Positions 7,562-15,206 of a stretch of 36,889 nucleotides of DNA are shown one piece after another. Source of the stretch: Methylobacterium aquaticum. Its GTDB lineage: Bacteria; Pseudomonadota; Alphaproteobacteria; Rhizobiales; Beijerinckiaceae. Position 1 is the stretch's first letter, and every line of letters starts with the position of its first letter. The stretch is taken from assembly GCF_001043915.1 (NCBI RefSeq), contig NZ_LABX01000026.1:1-36889 (forward strand), read 5' to 3'. A program made the position numbers and the translations under genes. Under the pieces are notes generated by a model. It was not told the origin of the DNA and ran no database searches. It saw only the letters and a program-made list of their open reading frames with translations.

Positions 7562-8407
7562 TTACTTGACCACCTTGCCGTCCGTAGCCGAGGCGGCGGG
7601 CTTGGCGGCGGGCTTGGCGCTCGTCGCGGTCGCGGTAGCCTTCTGGGGGAGGCCCACCGCATCGATCACGTCGAAGCGCATGCCGTCCTCGGCGGTCTTC
7701 AGCACCGCGTTCGCCTCGTAGTACTTGCCCTGGCCGATCAGCGACGCCGCCTGGTTCACGTCGGCGGTGGTCTTGTCGAGGGGCAGAACCGCCATGACGA
7801 ACTGGACGTCGACATGGGCGAGCTTGAGCGTCTCGATGGCCCGTTTCTGGTCGCCCTTGGCGAGGCTCTTGTTCGCCTCTGTCACGGCCGAGGCTTTCTC
7901 GGGGGTCGCCACAAAATCCTCGCCGAGCGTCATCTGGGCATCGACCGGCACCCAGGCGACCTTGTCCTTGGAGTCCGGCTTGATTTCCGTCGTCTTGGCG
8001 TCAGTGGTCTTGGCATCGGCGGTCTTGGCGTCAGTGGTCTTGGCGTCAGTGGTCTTGTCGGCCTTCGCCTTGGTGGCCGCGAGATCGGCCGGCGTCGTCA
8101 GCTCGGACTCGGCCTTGGTGAACACGGCATCATCGGTCTTTGCCTTGGTCAGGGCGGCCTGCGCCTTGGCGATCAGGCTCTTGGCCTGTGCGGGATCGGC
8201 GTCGAAGATCGCGATGCGGGCGAGGTGCATGTCACGGAACGCCTGAGCCCCGTCTTTCGACAGCTTGCCGACATCCTGGTCGACCGCACGCTGGGCCGCA
8301 TTCTCGTGCGTCGTCGCCGGCGTGGTCGCCTGTTCGGTCGCGTAGGCGGCACCGCCGAGGATCGTGGTGGCAACGAGGGCGACGGCGAGAGATTTCCGGT
8401 AAGACAT
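7562..8407 (-). CDS. YfdX-family periplasmic protein
   Basis: Secreted protein of 281 residues with a clear Sec signal peptide (MSYRKSLAVALVATTILG, cleavage near AYA-TE at about 24). The core from about residue 40 and again from about 160 to 255 resembles the YfdX domain (AIETLKLAHVDVQFVMAVLP, ASLIGQGKYYEANAVLKTAE). YfdX of E. coli is linked to acid/multidrug stress, but its molecular function is unsettled. The middle contains a low-complexity DAKTT repeat encoded by 15-bp DNA units, and the tail is Ala/Lys-rich. The start is ATG 8407, because AGGAGG lies seven bases upstream; ATG 8413 would leave only one base. It converges on the UPF0260 gene with a 48-bp gap. Confidence 0.8.
   Translation of the reverse strand: MSYRKSLAVALVATTILGGAAYATEQATTPATTHENAAQRAVDQDVGKLSKDGAQAFRDMHLARIAIFDADPAQAKSLIAKAQAALTKAKTDDAVFTKAESELTTPADLAATKAKADKTTDAKTTDAKTADAKTTDAKTTEIKPDSKDKVAWVPVDAQMTLGEDFVATPEKASAVTEANKSLAKGDQKRAIETLKLAHVDVQFVMAVLPLDKTTADVNQAASLIGQGKYYEANAVLKTAEDGMRFDVIDAVGLPQKATATATSAKPAAKPAASATDGKVVK
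7992..8057 (-). repeat. 15-bp repeats encoding DAKTT units
   Basis: About four imperfect 15-bp units (GGCGTCAGTGGTCTT on the plus strand) encode successive DAKTT/DAKTA pentapeptides in the YfdX protein. The repeat is in frame, so slippage would change spacer length without breaking the protein. Confidence 0.75.
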
Positions 8408-8649
8408 GGTCATGCCTCCTCTTGCAATCGATGCCAATTGTCTTTGCGGCATCAGTGCGTGAGCACATTCGGATAATACACCGGCGCGGCACGGGTTGCC
8501 GGTTTTCTTTATTAAAAGCTCGTAACGCACCGAAAACGGAGCGAGCGTCAGAGGTCGACCGATCCGACGGTGCCCGCATCAGGTCGGTTTGCGAGGGGCT
8601 GATCGGGTTCGATGCTCGGCTGGGACCGTAACGGTGAGGCGCCGCATCC

Positions 8650-9153
8650 CACTCGCGCCGTCGGTGAACCCAGGTTGTCCGCCTGAGCCCGCGCCGAGAG
8701 GGGCCGGCCGAACCAGGCGTAGGACCCGCCCTCCGAGACGCCCAGCGCGCGCCATGACGGCGATCGGGAAGTGCGCCTGGTTCGCGCTCATGAACCGGAA
8801 GATCCCGACGGCAGAACTCCGGTCTCCCGCGCAAGCCAGGCTCTCTCGCGCGCGCGAGAAAGAGAGAGAGGATGTCGCGCTCCGGCTTCAGCTGACGGTT
8901 CTCGCGCCGCAGCCGAAGGAGCTCCTCGCGCTCGCTCGCCGACAGAACAGCCTCAGCGGGCAGGAGGCTTTGCCTCTCGACGTCCTTCCAACTGATCGGC
9001 CTCGGCCACCCCGTTGCGGATGGCATGGTTGCGGATGGCTTGGGCCGACGACTCGAACTCCCCGGCGAGATCGGTTGGATCGCATCCAGCGCGGACCAAC
9101 CCGACCATCTGGCGGCGGAGCTCCGCCGGGTACGGGGGACGGGTTCTCGGCAT
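8650..9153 (-). pseudogene. IS3-family transposase remnant
   Basis: Reading down the minus strand, OrfA starts at ATG 9153 (MPRTRPPYPAELRRQMVGLV) and has the helix-turn-helix text SSAQAIRN. It shifts frame near 8995, continues as SEREELLRLRRENRQLKPER (the leucine-zipper end of OrfA), and is then replaced by a simple CT/CG tract. The beginning of OrfB follows (MSANQAHFPIAVMARA, then SYAWFGRPLSARAQAD after a frameshift) and stops abruptly near 8650. The catalytic DDE core is missing, so the element is dead. Other bases between 8408 and 9231 hold nothing I can identify. Confidence 0.8.
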
Positions 9154-9231
9154 GGCAAGCACACCTCACGCGAAAGCGCTCTCGGTGTCCAATCCGGGGC
9201 AATCCCAAGCCCAAGATCGAATGCCGTCGAG

Positions 9232-10143
9232 TCAGGGAGCCATGTGCAATTCAGCACAAGCCCCCGGTTCAGCGGGGCAGCCCACTTCCGCTTCGAGCGC
9301 GTGCACGATGTGCTCGGCCAGGAGATCGGCGGCTCGCGGCAGGGAGCCCGATGCGCGGTACAGTACGACCTCCGTCGCCGGCAGCGCAGGAAGGCCGTGC
9401 GTGCCCGACACGCGGATCAAGCCGGGCTGGATCATGCCCTTGGGCAACACCGTCACACCGAGTCCGGCGCGAACGGCGGCTTGCAGGCCCAGCAGGCTCT
9501 GGCTGGTATAGACGATGCGCCAGGGCAAACGCGCTGCTTCGAGCGCCTGCAGCGCTCGCTTGCGATACACGTCGGGGACCGGCGCGAGCACCAGCGGGAT
9601 CGGTCCCGGACCCAGCGCGAGACCGGGTGATGCGACCCATTCCAGCACCTCGCACCAGATGCCGATGCCGCCCCCCGGCCCCTGCGGCTCGCGCTTGAGC
9701 AGGACGAGATCGTAGAGGCCGCGAGAGAAGCCGTCGAGCAGATGCACCGTGAAGTCGCAATGGACTTCCAGCGACACGCGCGGATGAGCGCGGGCGAAGC
9801 GCGCCAGCACGTTCGGCAGGTGCGCCGTCGCGAAATCCTCCGGGGTGCCGAGGCGCACGACGCCCTCGACCTCCGGTTCCATGATGCGGGCGCAGGCCTC
9901 GTCGCCCAGAGTCAGGATCTGCCGCGCATAGCCGAGGAGGATCTCGCCCTCCGGCGTGAGCCGAAGGTCGCGGCCGTCACGGTCGAAGACGCGCCGGCCG
10001 AGCCCATCCTCCAGCCGCTTGATCTGCAGGGAGACCGTCGACTGGGTGCGGCCGATACGCTCGGCCGCACGGGTGAAGCTCCCGCTCTCAACGATGTGGA
10101 GGAAGGCGCGCAGCAGATCAAAATCGAGGGGAGAGTCGGGCAT
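9232..10143 (-). CDS. LysR-type transcriptional regulator
   Basis: DNA-binding regulator of 303 residues. The N-terminal winged helix (about 5-65: FDLLRAFLHIVESGSFTRAA, then RTQSTVSLQIKRLE) is a standard LysR HTH. The C-terminal part (about 90-290) is a periplasmic-binding-like effector domain. The start is ATG 10143 (MPDSPLDFD), with GAGGA just upstream. It lies 189 bp downstream of the RND pump on the same strand, which suggests but does not prove that it regulates the pump operon; many LysR genes are divergent from their targets, so a different target is possible. A 51-bp palindromic repeat sits at 10182-10232, directly in its upstream region. Confidence 0.88.
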   Translation of the reverse strand: MPDSPLDFDLLRAFLHIVESGSFTRAAERIGRTQSTVSLQIKRLEDGLGRRVFDRDGRDLRLTPEGEILLGYARQILTLGDEACARIMEPEVEGVVRLGTPEDFATAHLPNVLARFARAHPRVSLEVHCDFTVHLLDGFSRGLYDLVLLKREPQGPGGGIGIWCEVLEWVASPGLALGPGPIPLVLAPVPDVYRKRALQALEAARLPWRIVYTSQSLLGLQAAVRAGLGVTVLPKGMIQPGLIRVSGTHGLPALPATEVVLYRASGSLPRAADLLAEHIVHALEAEVGCPAEPGACAELHMAP

Positions 10144-10181
10144 GCGATCCTCGGTCGGGCCGGCGTCGGGAGAGCGAACGC

Positions 10182-10232
10182 GGTCCGACATCGCGAGCAT
10201 GCCGGAGGATGCTCGCCAGAGGGGCCCGGACC
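10182..10232 (-). repeat. palindromic repeat C, copy 1
   Basis: 51-bp unit, the inverse of 15119-15169, with seven mismatches concentrated in a central hairpin. Arms GCGAGCAT and ATGCTCGC enclose an 8-nt loop. It sits 40 bp upstream of the LysR start codon. Confidence 0.75.
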
Positions 10233-10262
10233 AGGGTCTTGTTCCGATGTTGCGGTGCTGGG

Positions 10263-10281
10263 GCCGGGCTTCAAGCCCGGC
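10263..10281. terminator. hairpin downstream of RND pump
   Basis: GCCGGGCTT (10263-10271) and AAGCCCGGC (10273-10281), separated by one base, form a strong short stem about 50 bp after the stop codon of the RND pump. No T run follows on either strand, so it may be only a weak or factor-dependent terminator. Confidence 0.35.
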
Positions 10282-10332
10282 ACCCGTAATGGCGGTCATT
10301 GGCGAAACCGATCCTCGCCGCTCGGTCTCCGC

Positions 10333-13300
10333 TCAGGCGACCTCCTCTCGAACCGCTTTGGCGAGCGCCGGCTTTGCATCCGAGCGGTCCCGTCCGAGCG
10401 TCCGCATCACCACCACGAAGAAAATCGGCACCCAGAACACCGCGAGCACCGTGGCGGTGATCATGCCGCCGAGCACGCCGGTCCCGAGCGCCTGCTGGCT
10501 CATCGCGCTCGCGCCCGAGGCGATCACGAGCGGCACCACGCCCAGGATGAAGGCGAGCGAGGTCATCAGGATCGGCCGGAACCGAAGCTCGGCCGCTTCG
10601 AGCGTCGCGTCCAGCAGAGGCTTGCCCTGCGCCCGCAGGTCCTTGGCGAACTCGATGATCAGGATCGCGTTCTTGGCCGAAAGGCCGATGATCGTGATGA
10701 GCCCGACCGTGAAGTAGACGTCGTTGGGCAGGCCCCGCAGGTAGGCGGCCGCCACCGAGCCGACGATGCCGAGCGGCACCACCAGCATCACCGCGAGGGG
10801 GATCGTCCAGCTCTCGTAGAGGGCCGCGAGGCACAGGAACACGAACAGGATCGACAACCCGAGCAGGAAGGCCGCCTGCGAGCCCGCGAGCTTCTCCTGG
10901 AGCGACTGGCCGGCCCATTCGTAGCCGAATCCAGACGGCAGCGTGCCCATGAGGCGCTCCATCTCGGCAAGCGCGTCGCCCGACGTGTAGCCGGAGGCGG
11001 GCTCGCCGGTCAGCCGCACGGCCGGATAGCCGTTGAAGCCGACCACCTGCGTCGGTCCCGTCACCCAGGCCACCCGCGCGAAGGAGGAGAACGGCACCAT
11101 CGCGCCAGCGCTGTTGCGCGCGCTGTAGATCAGCAGATCCTCCGGACGGACCCGCTTCTCCTCCTCGGCCTGGACGATCACGCGCTGCAGGCGCCCGCGG
11201 TTGAGGAAGTCGTTGACGTAGGTCGAGCCGAGCTGGGCCGACAGGGTGGCGTTGATGTCCGCGAAGGTGACGCCGAGGGCCGCCGCCTTCTCGCGGTCGA
11301 TGTCGAGCCGGATCTGCGGCGCGAGCGGCAGGCCCTCGACCACCACCTTCCGGAGCACCGGCGAGCGGGCGGCCGCGGCCAGCAGCTGGTCCTTGGCCGC
11401 CATCAGCGCGTCGTAGCCGCGCTGCGAGCGGTCCTGGAGGCGGAAGCTGAAGCCGCTCGTGGTGCCGAGATTGGCGATCGGCGGCGGCGCCAGGGCCGAG
11501 ACCTCGGCGTCGCGCAGCCGGGCGAAGGCGGCGTTGCTGCCCGCGATGATCGCCTCGGCGCTCTGGTCGGCGCCGCGCTCCGACCAGTCCTTGAGGGTGA
11601 CGAAAGCCTGCGCCGTCATCGCGCCCTGGCCGAAGAAGCTGAAGCCGGTGATGAACGTCACCTTGTCGACGCCCGGGGTGCGGGCCATCTGGTCTTCCAC
11701 CGACCGGACGACGTCGAGCGTCCGGCTCGCGCTCGCATCCGAGGGGCTGAGCAGGTCGGCCATGACGAAGCCCTGGTCGTCGACCGGCACGAAGCCGGAG
11801 GGGAGCCGCCACATCGCATAGCCGAGGCCCGCGAGCAGGGCGATGTAGAGCAGCATGAAGCGTCCGGCACGCGCCACCATCCAGCCCGTGGCGCGGCCGT
11901 AGCCCCGCGTGAGCTGGTCGAGCCGCTGGTTGAACCAGCCGAAGAAGCCGCGCTTGGCGTGCTCCTTGGCGTGGCCGTGCCCCGTCTCAACCGGCTTGAG
12001 CAGCGTCGCGCAGAGCGCGGGGGTGAGCGACAGCGCCAGGAAAGCCGAGAAACCGATCGACACCACCATCGAGGCCGAGAACTGCTGGTACATGATGCCG
12101 ACCGAGCCGGGGAAGAACGCCATCGGCACGAACACCGCCATCAGCACCAGCGTGATGCCGATCACTGCGCCGGTGATCTGGCCCATGGCCTTCTCGGTCG
12201 CCTGCCTCGGGGGCAGGCCCTCCTCGGCCATGATGCGCTCGACGTTCTCGACCACCACGATGGCGTCGTCGACCAGGATGCCGATGGCGAGCACCATCCC
12301 GAACATCGTCAGCACGTTGATCGAGAGGCCGAGCCAGAGCAGCGCCACGCAGGTGCCCAGCAGCGCGATCGGCACCACGATCGTCGGGATCAGCGTGTAG
12401 CGGATGTTTTGCAGGAACAGGAACATCACGAGGAAGACGAGGACCACGGCCTCGGCGAGCGTCAGCAGCACCTTCTTGACGGACGCCTTGATCACCGGCG
12501 TGACGTCGTAGGAGACCTCATAGGAGACACCGGGCGGGAAGAAGGCTGCGAGCTGACCCATCCTGGTCTTCACCGCCTCCGCCGTGGCGAGCGCGTTGCC
12601 GCGCGGCGCGAGCTGCACCGCCACGGCCGCGGCGGGCTTGCCGTTCAGGCGCGTCGAGAAGGCGTAGGACAAGCCTCCGATCTCGATGCGCGCCACGTCG
12701 GCGAGGCGCACCGTCGAGCCGTCCGGATTGGCGCGCAGCACGATGGCGCCGAATTCGTCCGGCGCTTCGAGCTGGCCCTTGACCAGCACCATGTTCTGGG
12801 TGCGCTCGGTAACGGGGCTCGGGGCGGTGCCGAGGAGACCGGACGAGACCTGGGCGTTCTGGGCCCGGATCGCCGCCTCGACGTCGCCGGCCGTCAGGCT
12901 GAGGCCAAGCATCTTGTCGGGATCGAGCCAGATGCGCATCGCCCGCTCCGTCGAGAACAGGCGCGCCCGGCCCACGCCCGGGAGGCGGCGCAGCTCGGGC
13001 AGGACGTAGCGTGTCGCGACATCGCCGAGCCCGACTTCGTCGAGGCTGCCGTTGGGCGAGGTCAGAGTGACGAATTGCAGGATCGCGCTCGACGCCTCGA
13101 CGACCTGGATGCCCTGCTGCCGCACGGCGTCGGGCAGGCGGGGCTCGATGCGCTTGATCCGGTTCTGGACGTCGACCGCGGCGAGAGCCACATCGGTCCC
13201 GGGCTGGAAGTTCGCGACGATCTCCACCTCGCCGGTCGTGTCGCTGGTGGATTCGTAGTTCAGGATATTGGCAGCCCCGTTCAGCTCCTCCTCGATGAGG

Positions 13301-13488
13301 CGGGTCACGCTGTAATAGAGGTTCTGCGTCGAGGCGCCCGGATAGACCGTCGAGATCGCGATCGAGGGCGGTGCGATGACCGGATACTGGGCGACGGGCA
13401 GGAACGGCAGGGCGAGCAGGCCGCCAAGGCAGATGAAGATGGCGACGACCCAGGCGAAGATCGGCCGCGCGATGAAGAAGGCGGGCAT
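10333..13488 (-). CDS. RND multidrug efflux pump, HAE1 family (AcrB/MexB-like)
   Basis: Inner-membrane proton-driven drug exporter of 1051 residues, the usual length for the HAE1 family. It begins MPAFFIARPIFAWVVAIFIC (TM1) and has the two large periplasmic loops, with TM bundles at about 340-550 and 870-1035. The TM4 proton-relay motif is ILVDDAIVVVENVERIM with the paired aspartates. It carries the GLSAKNAILIIEFAKDL repeat counterpart in the second half. The start is ATG 13488. It is the second gene of an operon with the membrane fusion protein upstream; a mobile palindromic repeat (13530-13679) fills most of the gap. The outer-membrane channel partner is not in the window. Substrates cannot be predicted. 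Confidence 0.94.
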   Translation of the reverse strand: MPAFFIARPIFAWVVAIFICLGGLLALPFLPVAQYPVIAPPSIAISTVYPGASTQNLYYSVTRLIEEELNGAANILNYESTSDTTGEVEIVANFQPGTDVALAAVDVQNRIKRIEPRLPDAVRQQGIQVVEASSAILQFVTLTSPNGSLDEVGLGDVATRYVLPELRRLPGVGRARLFSTERAMRIWLDPDKMLGLSLTAGDVEAAIRAQNAQVSSGLLGTAPSPVTERTQNMVLVKGQLEAPDEFGAIVLRANPDGSTVRLADVARIEIGGLSYAFSTRLNGKPAAAVAVQLAPRGNALATAEAVKTRMGQLAAFFPPGVSYEVSYDVTPVIKASVKKVLLTLAEAVVLVFLVMFLFLQNIRYTLIPTIVVPIALLGTCVALLWLGLSINVLTMFGMVLAIGILVDDAIVVVENVERIMAEEGLPPRQATEKAMGQITGAVIGITLVLMAVFVPMAFFPGSVGIMYQQFSASMVVSIGFSAFLALSLTPALCATLLKPVETGHGHAKEHAKRGFFGWFNQRLDQLTRGYGRATGWMVARAGRFMLLYIALLAGLGYAMWRLPSGFVPVDDQGFVMADLLSPSDASASRTLDVVRSVEDQMARTPGVDKVTFITGFSFFGQGAMTAQAFVTLKDWSERGADQSAEAIIAGSNAAFARLRDAEVSALAPPPIANLGTTSGFSFRLQDRSQRGYDALMAAKDQLLAAAARSPVLRKVVVEGLPLAPQIRLDIDREKAAALGVTFADINATLSAQLGSTYVNDFLNRGRLQRVIVQAEEEKRVRPEDLLIYSARNSAGAMVPFSSFARVAWVTGPTQVVGFNGYPAVRLTGEPASGYTSGDALAEMERLMGTLPSGFGYEWAGQSLQEKLAGSQAAFLLGLSILFVFLCLAALYESWTIPLAVMLVVPLGIVGSVAAAYLRGLPNDVYFTVGLITIIGLSAKNAILIIEFAKDLRAQGKPLLDATLEAAELRFRPILMTSLAFILGVVPLVIASGASAMSQQALGTGVLGGMITATVLAVFWVPIFFVVVMRTLGRDRSDAKPALAKAVREEVA

Positions 13489-13529
13489 GACAGCGTGTCT
13501 CCGGAGAGAGGACGGTCGCGGGGGGATCA

Positions 13530-13679
13530 TACCAACGGTCGTTGGACACGACCTTTGCCAACAGTCGTTGGAAACGACCTTTGGTGCCGTTCTCGAATGT
13601 TCGCCAAGTCTCTGGCTTGGCATCGACAATTCGCGATGAATTCAACGGCCGGATGCGTCAGCATCTTCGGCCGTTGGTA
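13530..13679. mobile_element. MITE-like repeat A, copy 1 (TSD TCA)
   Basis: A 150-bp element with terminal inverted repeats TACCAACGGTCG and CGGCCGTTGGTA, flanked on both sides by TCA (13527-13529 and 13680-13682). The right TCA is the stop codon of the membrane fusion protein read on the minus strand, so insertion recreated the stop. The first ~50 bp contain a 26-bp tandem duplication. The right end (GATGCGTCAGCATC, then GGCC.TTGGTA) is conserved in copies at 21054-21224 and 24160-24385. No coding capacity. Confidence 0.82.
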
Positions 13680-14876
13680 TCAGTTCTGCGCCGCGTTGGC
13701 GGAGGCGGCAGCACTCCCCGACCAGGGGACCGGCGTGACCGCACTGCCGGGGACGAACTTCTGGAAGCCCTCGACCACGACGCGGTGACCGGCCTGCAGC
13801 CCATCCTCGATGACGACCTGGTCGCCGAGGGTCCGCCCGGTGCGCACCGGTTGCAGGACGGCCCGGCCGGCATCGTTGATCACATAGACTTCGCTGCCGC
13901 CGGCATTGTTGCGTTGGATGGCTTGGCGCGGCAGCGTGACGGCGCGGGCGCTGACGCCCTCCTCGATCTGCACCCGCACGTAGGTGCCGGGCAGAAGGTC
14001 GGCCTGCGGATTGGGGAATTCCCCCCGCAACGTGACCTTCCCGGTTCCCGGATCGACCGTGACGTCCGAGAACAGCAGGCGCCCGGTCTGCGGATAGGCG
14101 GTGCCGTCGTCGAAGAGCAGGCGCACGCGGGCCGCATCCGGCGAGACCTGCCGCAGGCGCCCGGAAGCGAGGTCGCGCTTGAGCTGGTTGAGCTCGGTCA
14201 CCGACTGGGTGAAATCCGCGTAGATGGGATCGAGCTGCTGGATGGTGGCGAGGTGGGTGGCCTCGGTCTGGCCCACCAGGGCCCCCTCGGTGACGAGGGC
14301 CCGGCCGATGCGTCCGGTAATCGGGGCGCGGATGGTGGCATAATCGAGATTGATCTGCGCCCGCTTGACCGCCGCTTTCTGGGCGGCCACCTCGGCCTCC
14401 GCCTGTCGCTCGGCGGAGAGCGCGAGATCGTACTGGGCTTGCGTCGTGGTCTGGCCGGACAGCAGGGTTCGCAGCCGGTCCTCCTGGCGCGACGCCTGGA
14501 ACAGGCTGGCCTCGGCCCGGGCGAGGGCGGCCTTGGCGCTCTCGAGGTCAACCTCGAACGGCAAGGGGTCGATGCGGTAGAGCACGTCGCCCTTCTTGAC
14601 CACGCTGCCCTGCTGGAAGGCGCGCTCGACGATGATGCCGGAAACGCGCGGACGCACCTCGGCGATGCGCATCGGCGTGACCCGGCCGGGCAGTTCCTTG
14701 GTCAGGGTGACGGGCCTCGGCTGGACCGTCACGATTCCGACTTCCGGCGCTGAGGCGGCATCGCCTGCGAGGGCGAAGGGTGCGGGACCGGCGCCGGCGA
14801 GGAGCACGGCGGCGACAACCAGGGCTCGGCCCCTCCGCATGCGCAGGGTTCGCAAGCGGTCCAGCGTTCGTGACAT
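13680..14876 (-). CDS. RND periplasmic membrane fusion protein (AcrA/MexA-like)
   Basis: Adaptor subunit of 398 residues that joins the RND pump to an outer-membrane channel. The N-terminus has an arginine-rich start and a hydrophobic signal segment (about 15-37) without a lipobox cysteine, so it is likely a soluble or signal-anchored form. Then come a beta-barrel/lipoyl half (RVSGIIVERAFQQGSVVKKGD), an alpha-helical hairpin (about 105-175, Ala/Glu/Gln rich), the second lipoyl half (YATIRAPITGRIGRALVTEG) and a C-terminal beta domain. The start is ATG 14876, with AGAAGAG just upstream. It is the first gene of the efflux operon and its stop codon forms one target-site duplicate of the repeat at 13530-13679. 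Confidence 0.92.
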   Translation of the reverse strand: MSRTLDRLRTLRMRRGRALVVAAVLLAGAGPAPFALAGDAASAPEVGIVTVQPRPVTLTKELPGRVTPMRIAEVRPRVSGIIVERAFQQGSVVKKGDVLYRIDPLPFEVDLESAKAALARAEASLFQASRQEDRLRTLLSGQTTTQAQYDLALSAERQAEAEVAAQKAAVKRAQINLDYATIRAPITGRIGRALVTEGALVGQTEATHLATIQQLDPIYADFTQSVTELNQLKRDLASGRLRQVSPDAARVRLLFDDGTAYPQTGRLLFSDVTVDPGTGKVTLRGEFPNPQADLLPGTYVRVQIEEGVSARAVTLPRQAIQRNNAGGSEVYVINDAGRAVLQPVRTGRTLGDQVVIEDGLQAGHRVVVEGFQKFVPGSAVTPVPWSGSAAASANAAQN

Positions 14877-15206
14877 GGTTCTCTTCTCGCTCGGAAGATC
14901 ATCGAAGTGCTGTCAGCCGGCACCGAGGGTGCGGACCCGCGACCTCGCACCATGAGATCGGTGGGCAGGCGCCGTTTTCAAGCTGCCTTTATTCGCGATG
15001 GCTGAGACGGCGGCTCATTATCATACCAATTGCTGTGCATTGAAATATTTGATGGCGATCATTTGTAGATGTCGACTTGCGGCCTGATGGAACGCCGCCC
15101 ACGTCTCGGAGCGCTCAGGGTCCGGGCCCCTCTGGCGAGTGCCTGCCGGCGCGCTCGCGATGTCGGACCGCTCCCGACCTTGCGTCCCGGCATGAAGGCT
15201 CCCGTC
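14877..15206. other. divergent intergenic region with repeat C
   Basis: Separates the minus-strand efflux operon from the plus-strand TerC gene and must hold promoters for both, although I cannot pick clear -35/-10 pairs. Bases 14980-15070 are AT-richer than their surroundings and include TCATACCAA, the same bases that open repeat A copy 1, but similarity stops there. Repeat C copy 2 lies at 15119-15169. I saw no convincing manganese riboswitch before the TerC gene. Confidence 0.5.
15119..15169 (+). repeat. palindromic repeat C, copy 2
   Basis: 51-bp unit matching the reverse complement of 10182-10232. Outer parts (GGTCCGGGCCCCTCTGGCGAG and CTCGCGATGTCGGACC) are identical; changes fall in the central hairpin, where both arms changed and pairing is kept (GCGAGTGC with GCGCTCGC, one G-T pair). 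Confidence 0.75.

Noticed and set aside
9742..13788. 1348-residue plus-strand open frame
   Set aside because: It is antisense to the RND pump and LysR gene, His/Arg/Glu-rich throughout, with no domain text; a shadow frame of a high-GC gene.
14980..15206. Manganese (yybP-ykoY) riboswitch before the TerC gene
   Set aside because: I could not find the conserved loop sequences of that riboswitch in this region; only repeat C and an AT-rich patch are present.
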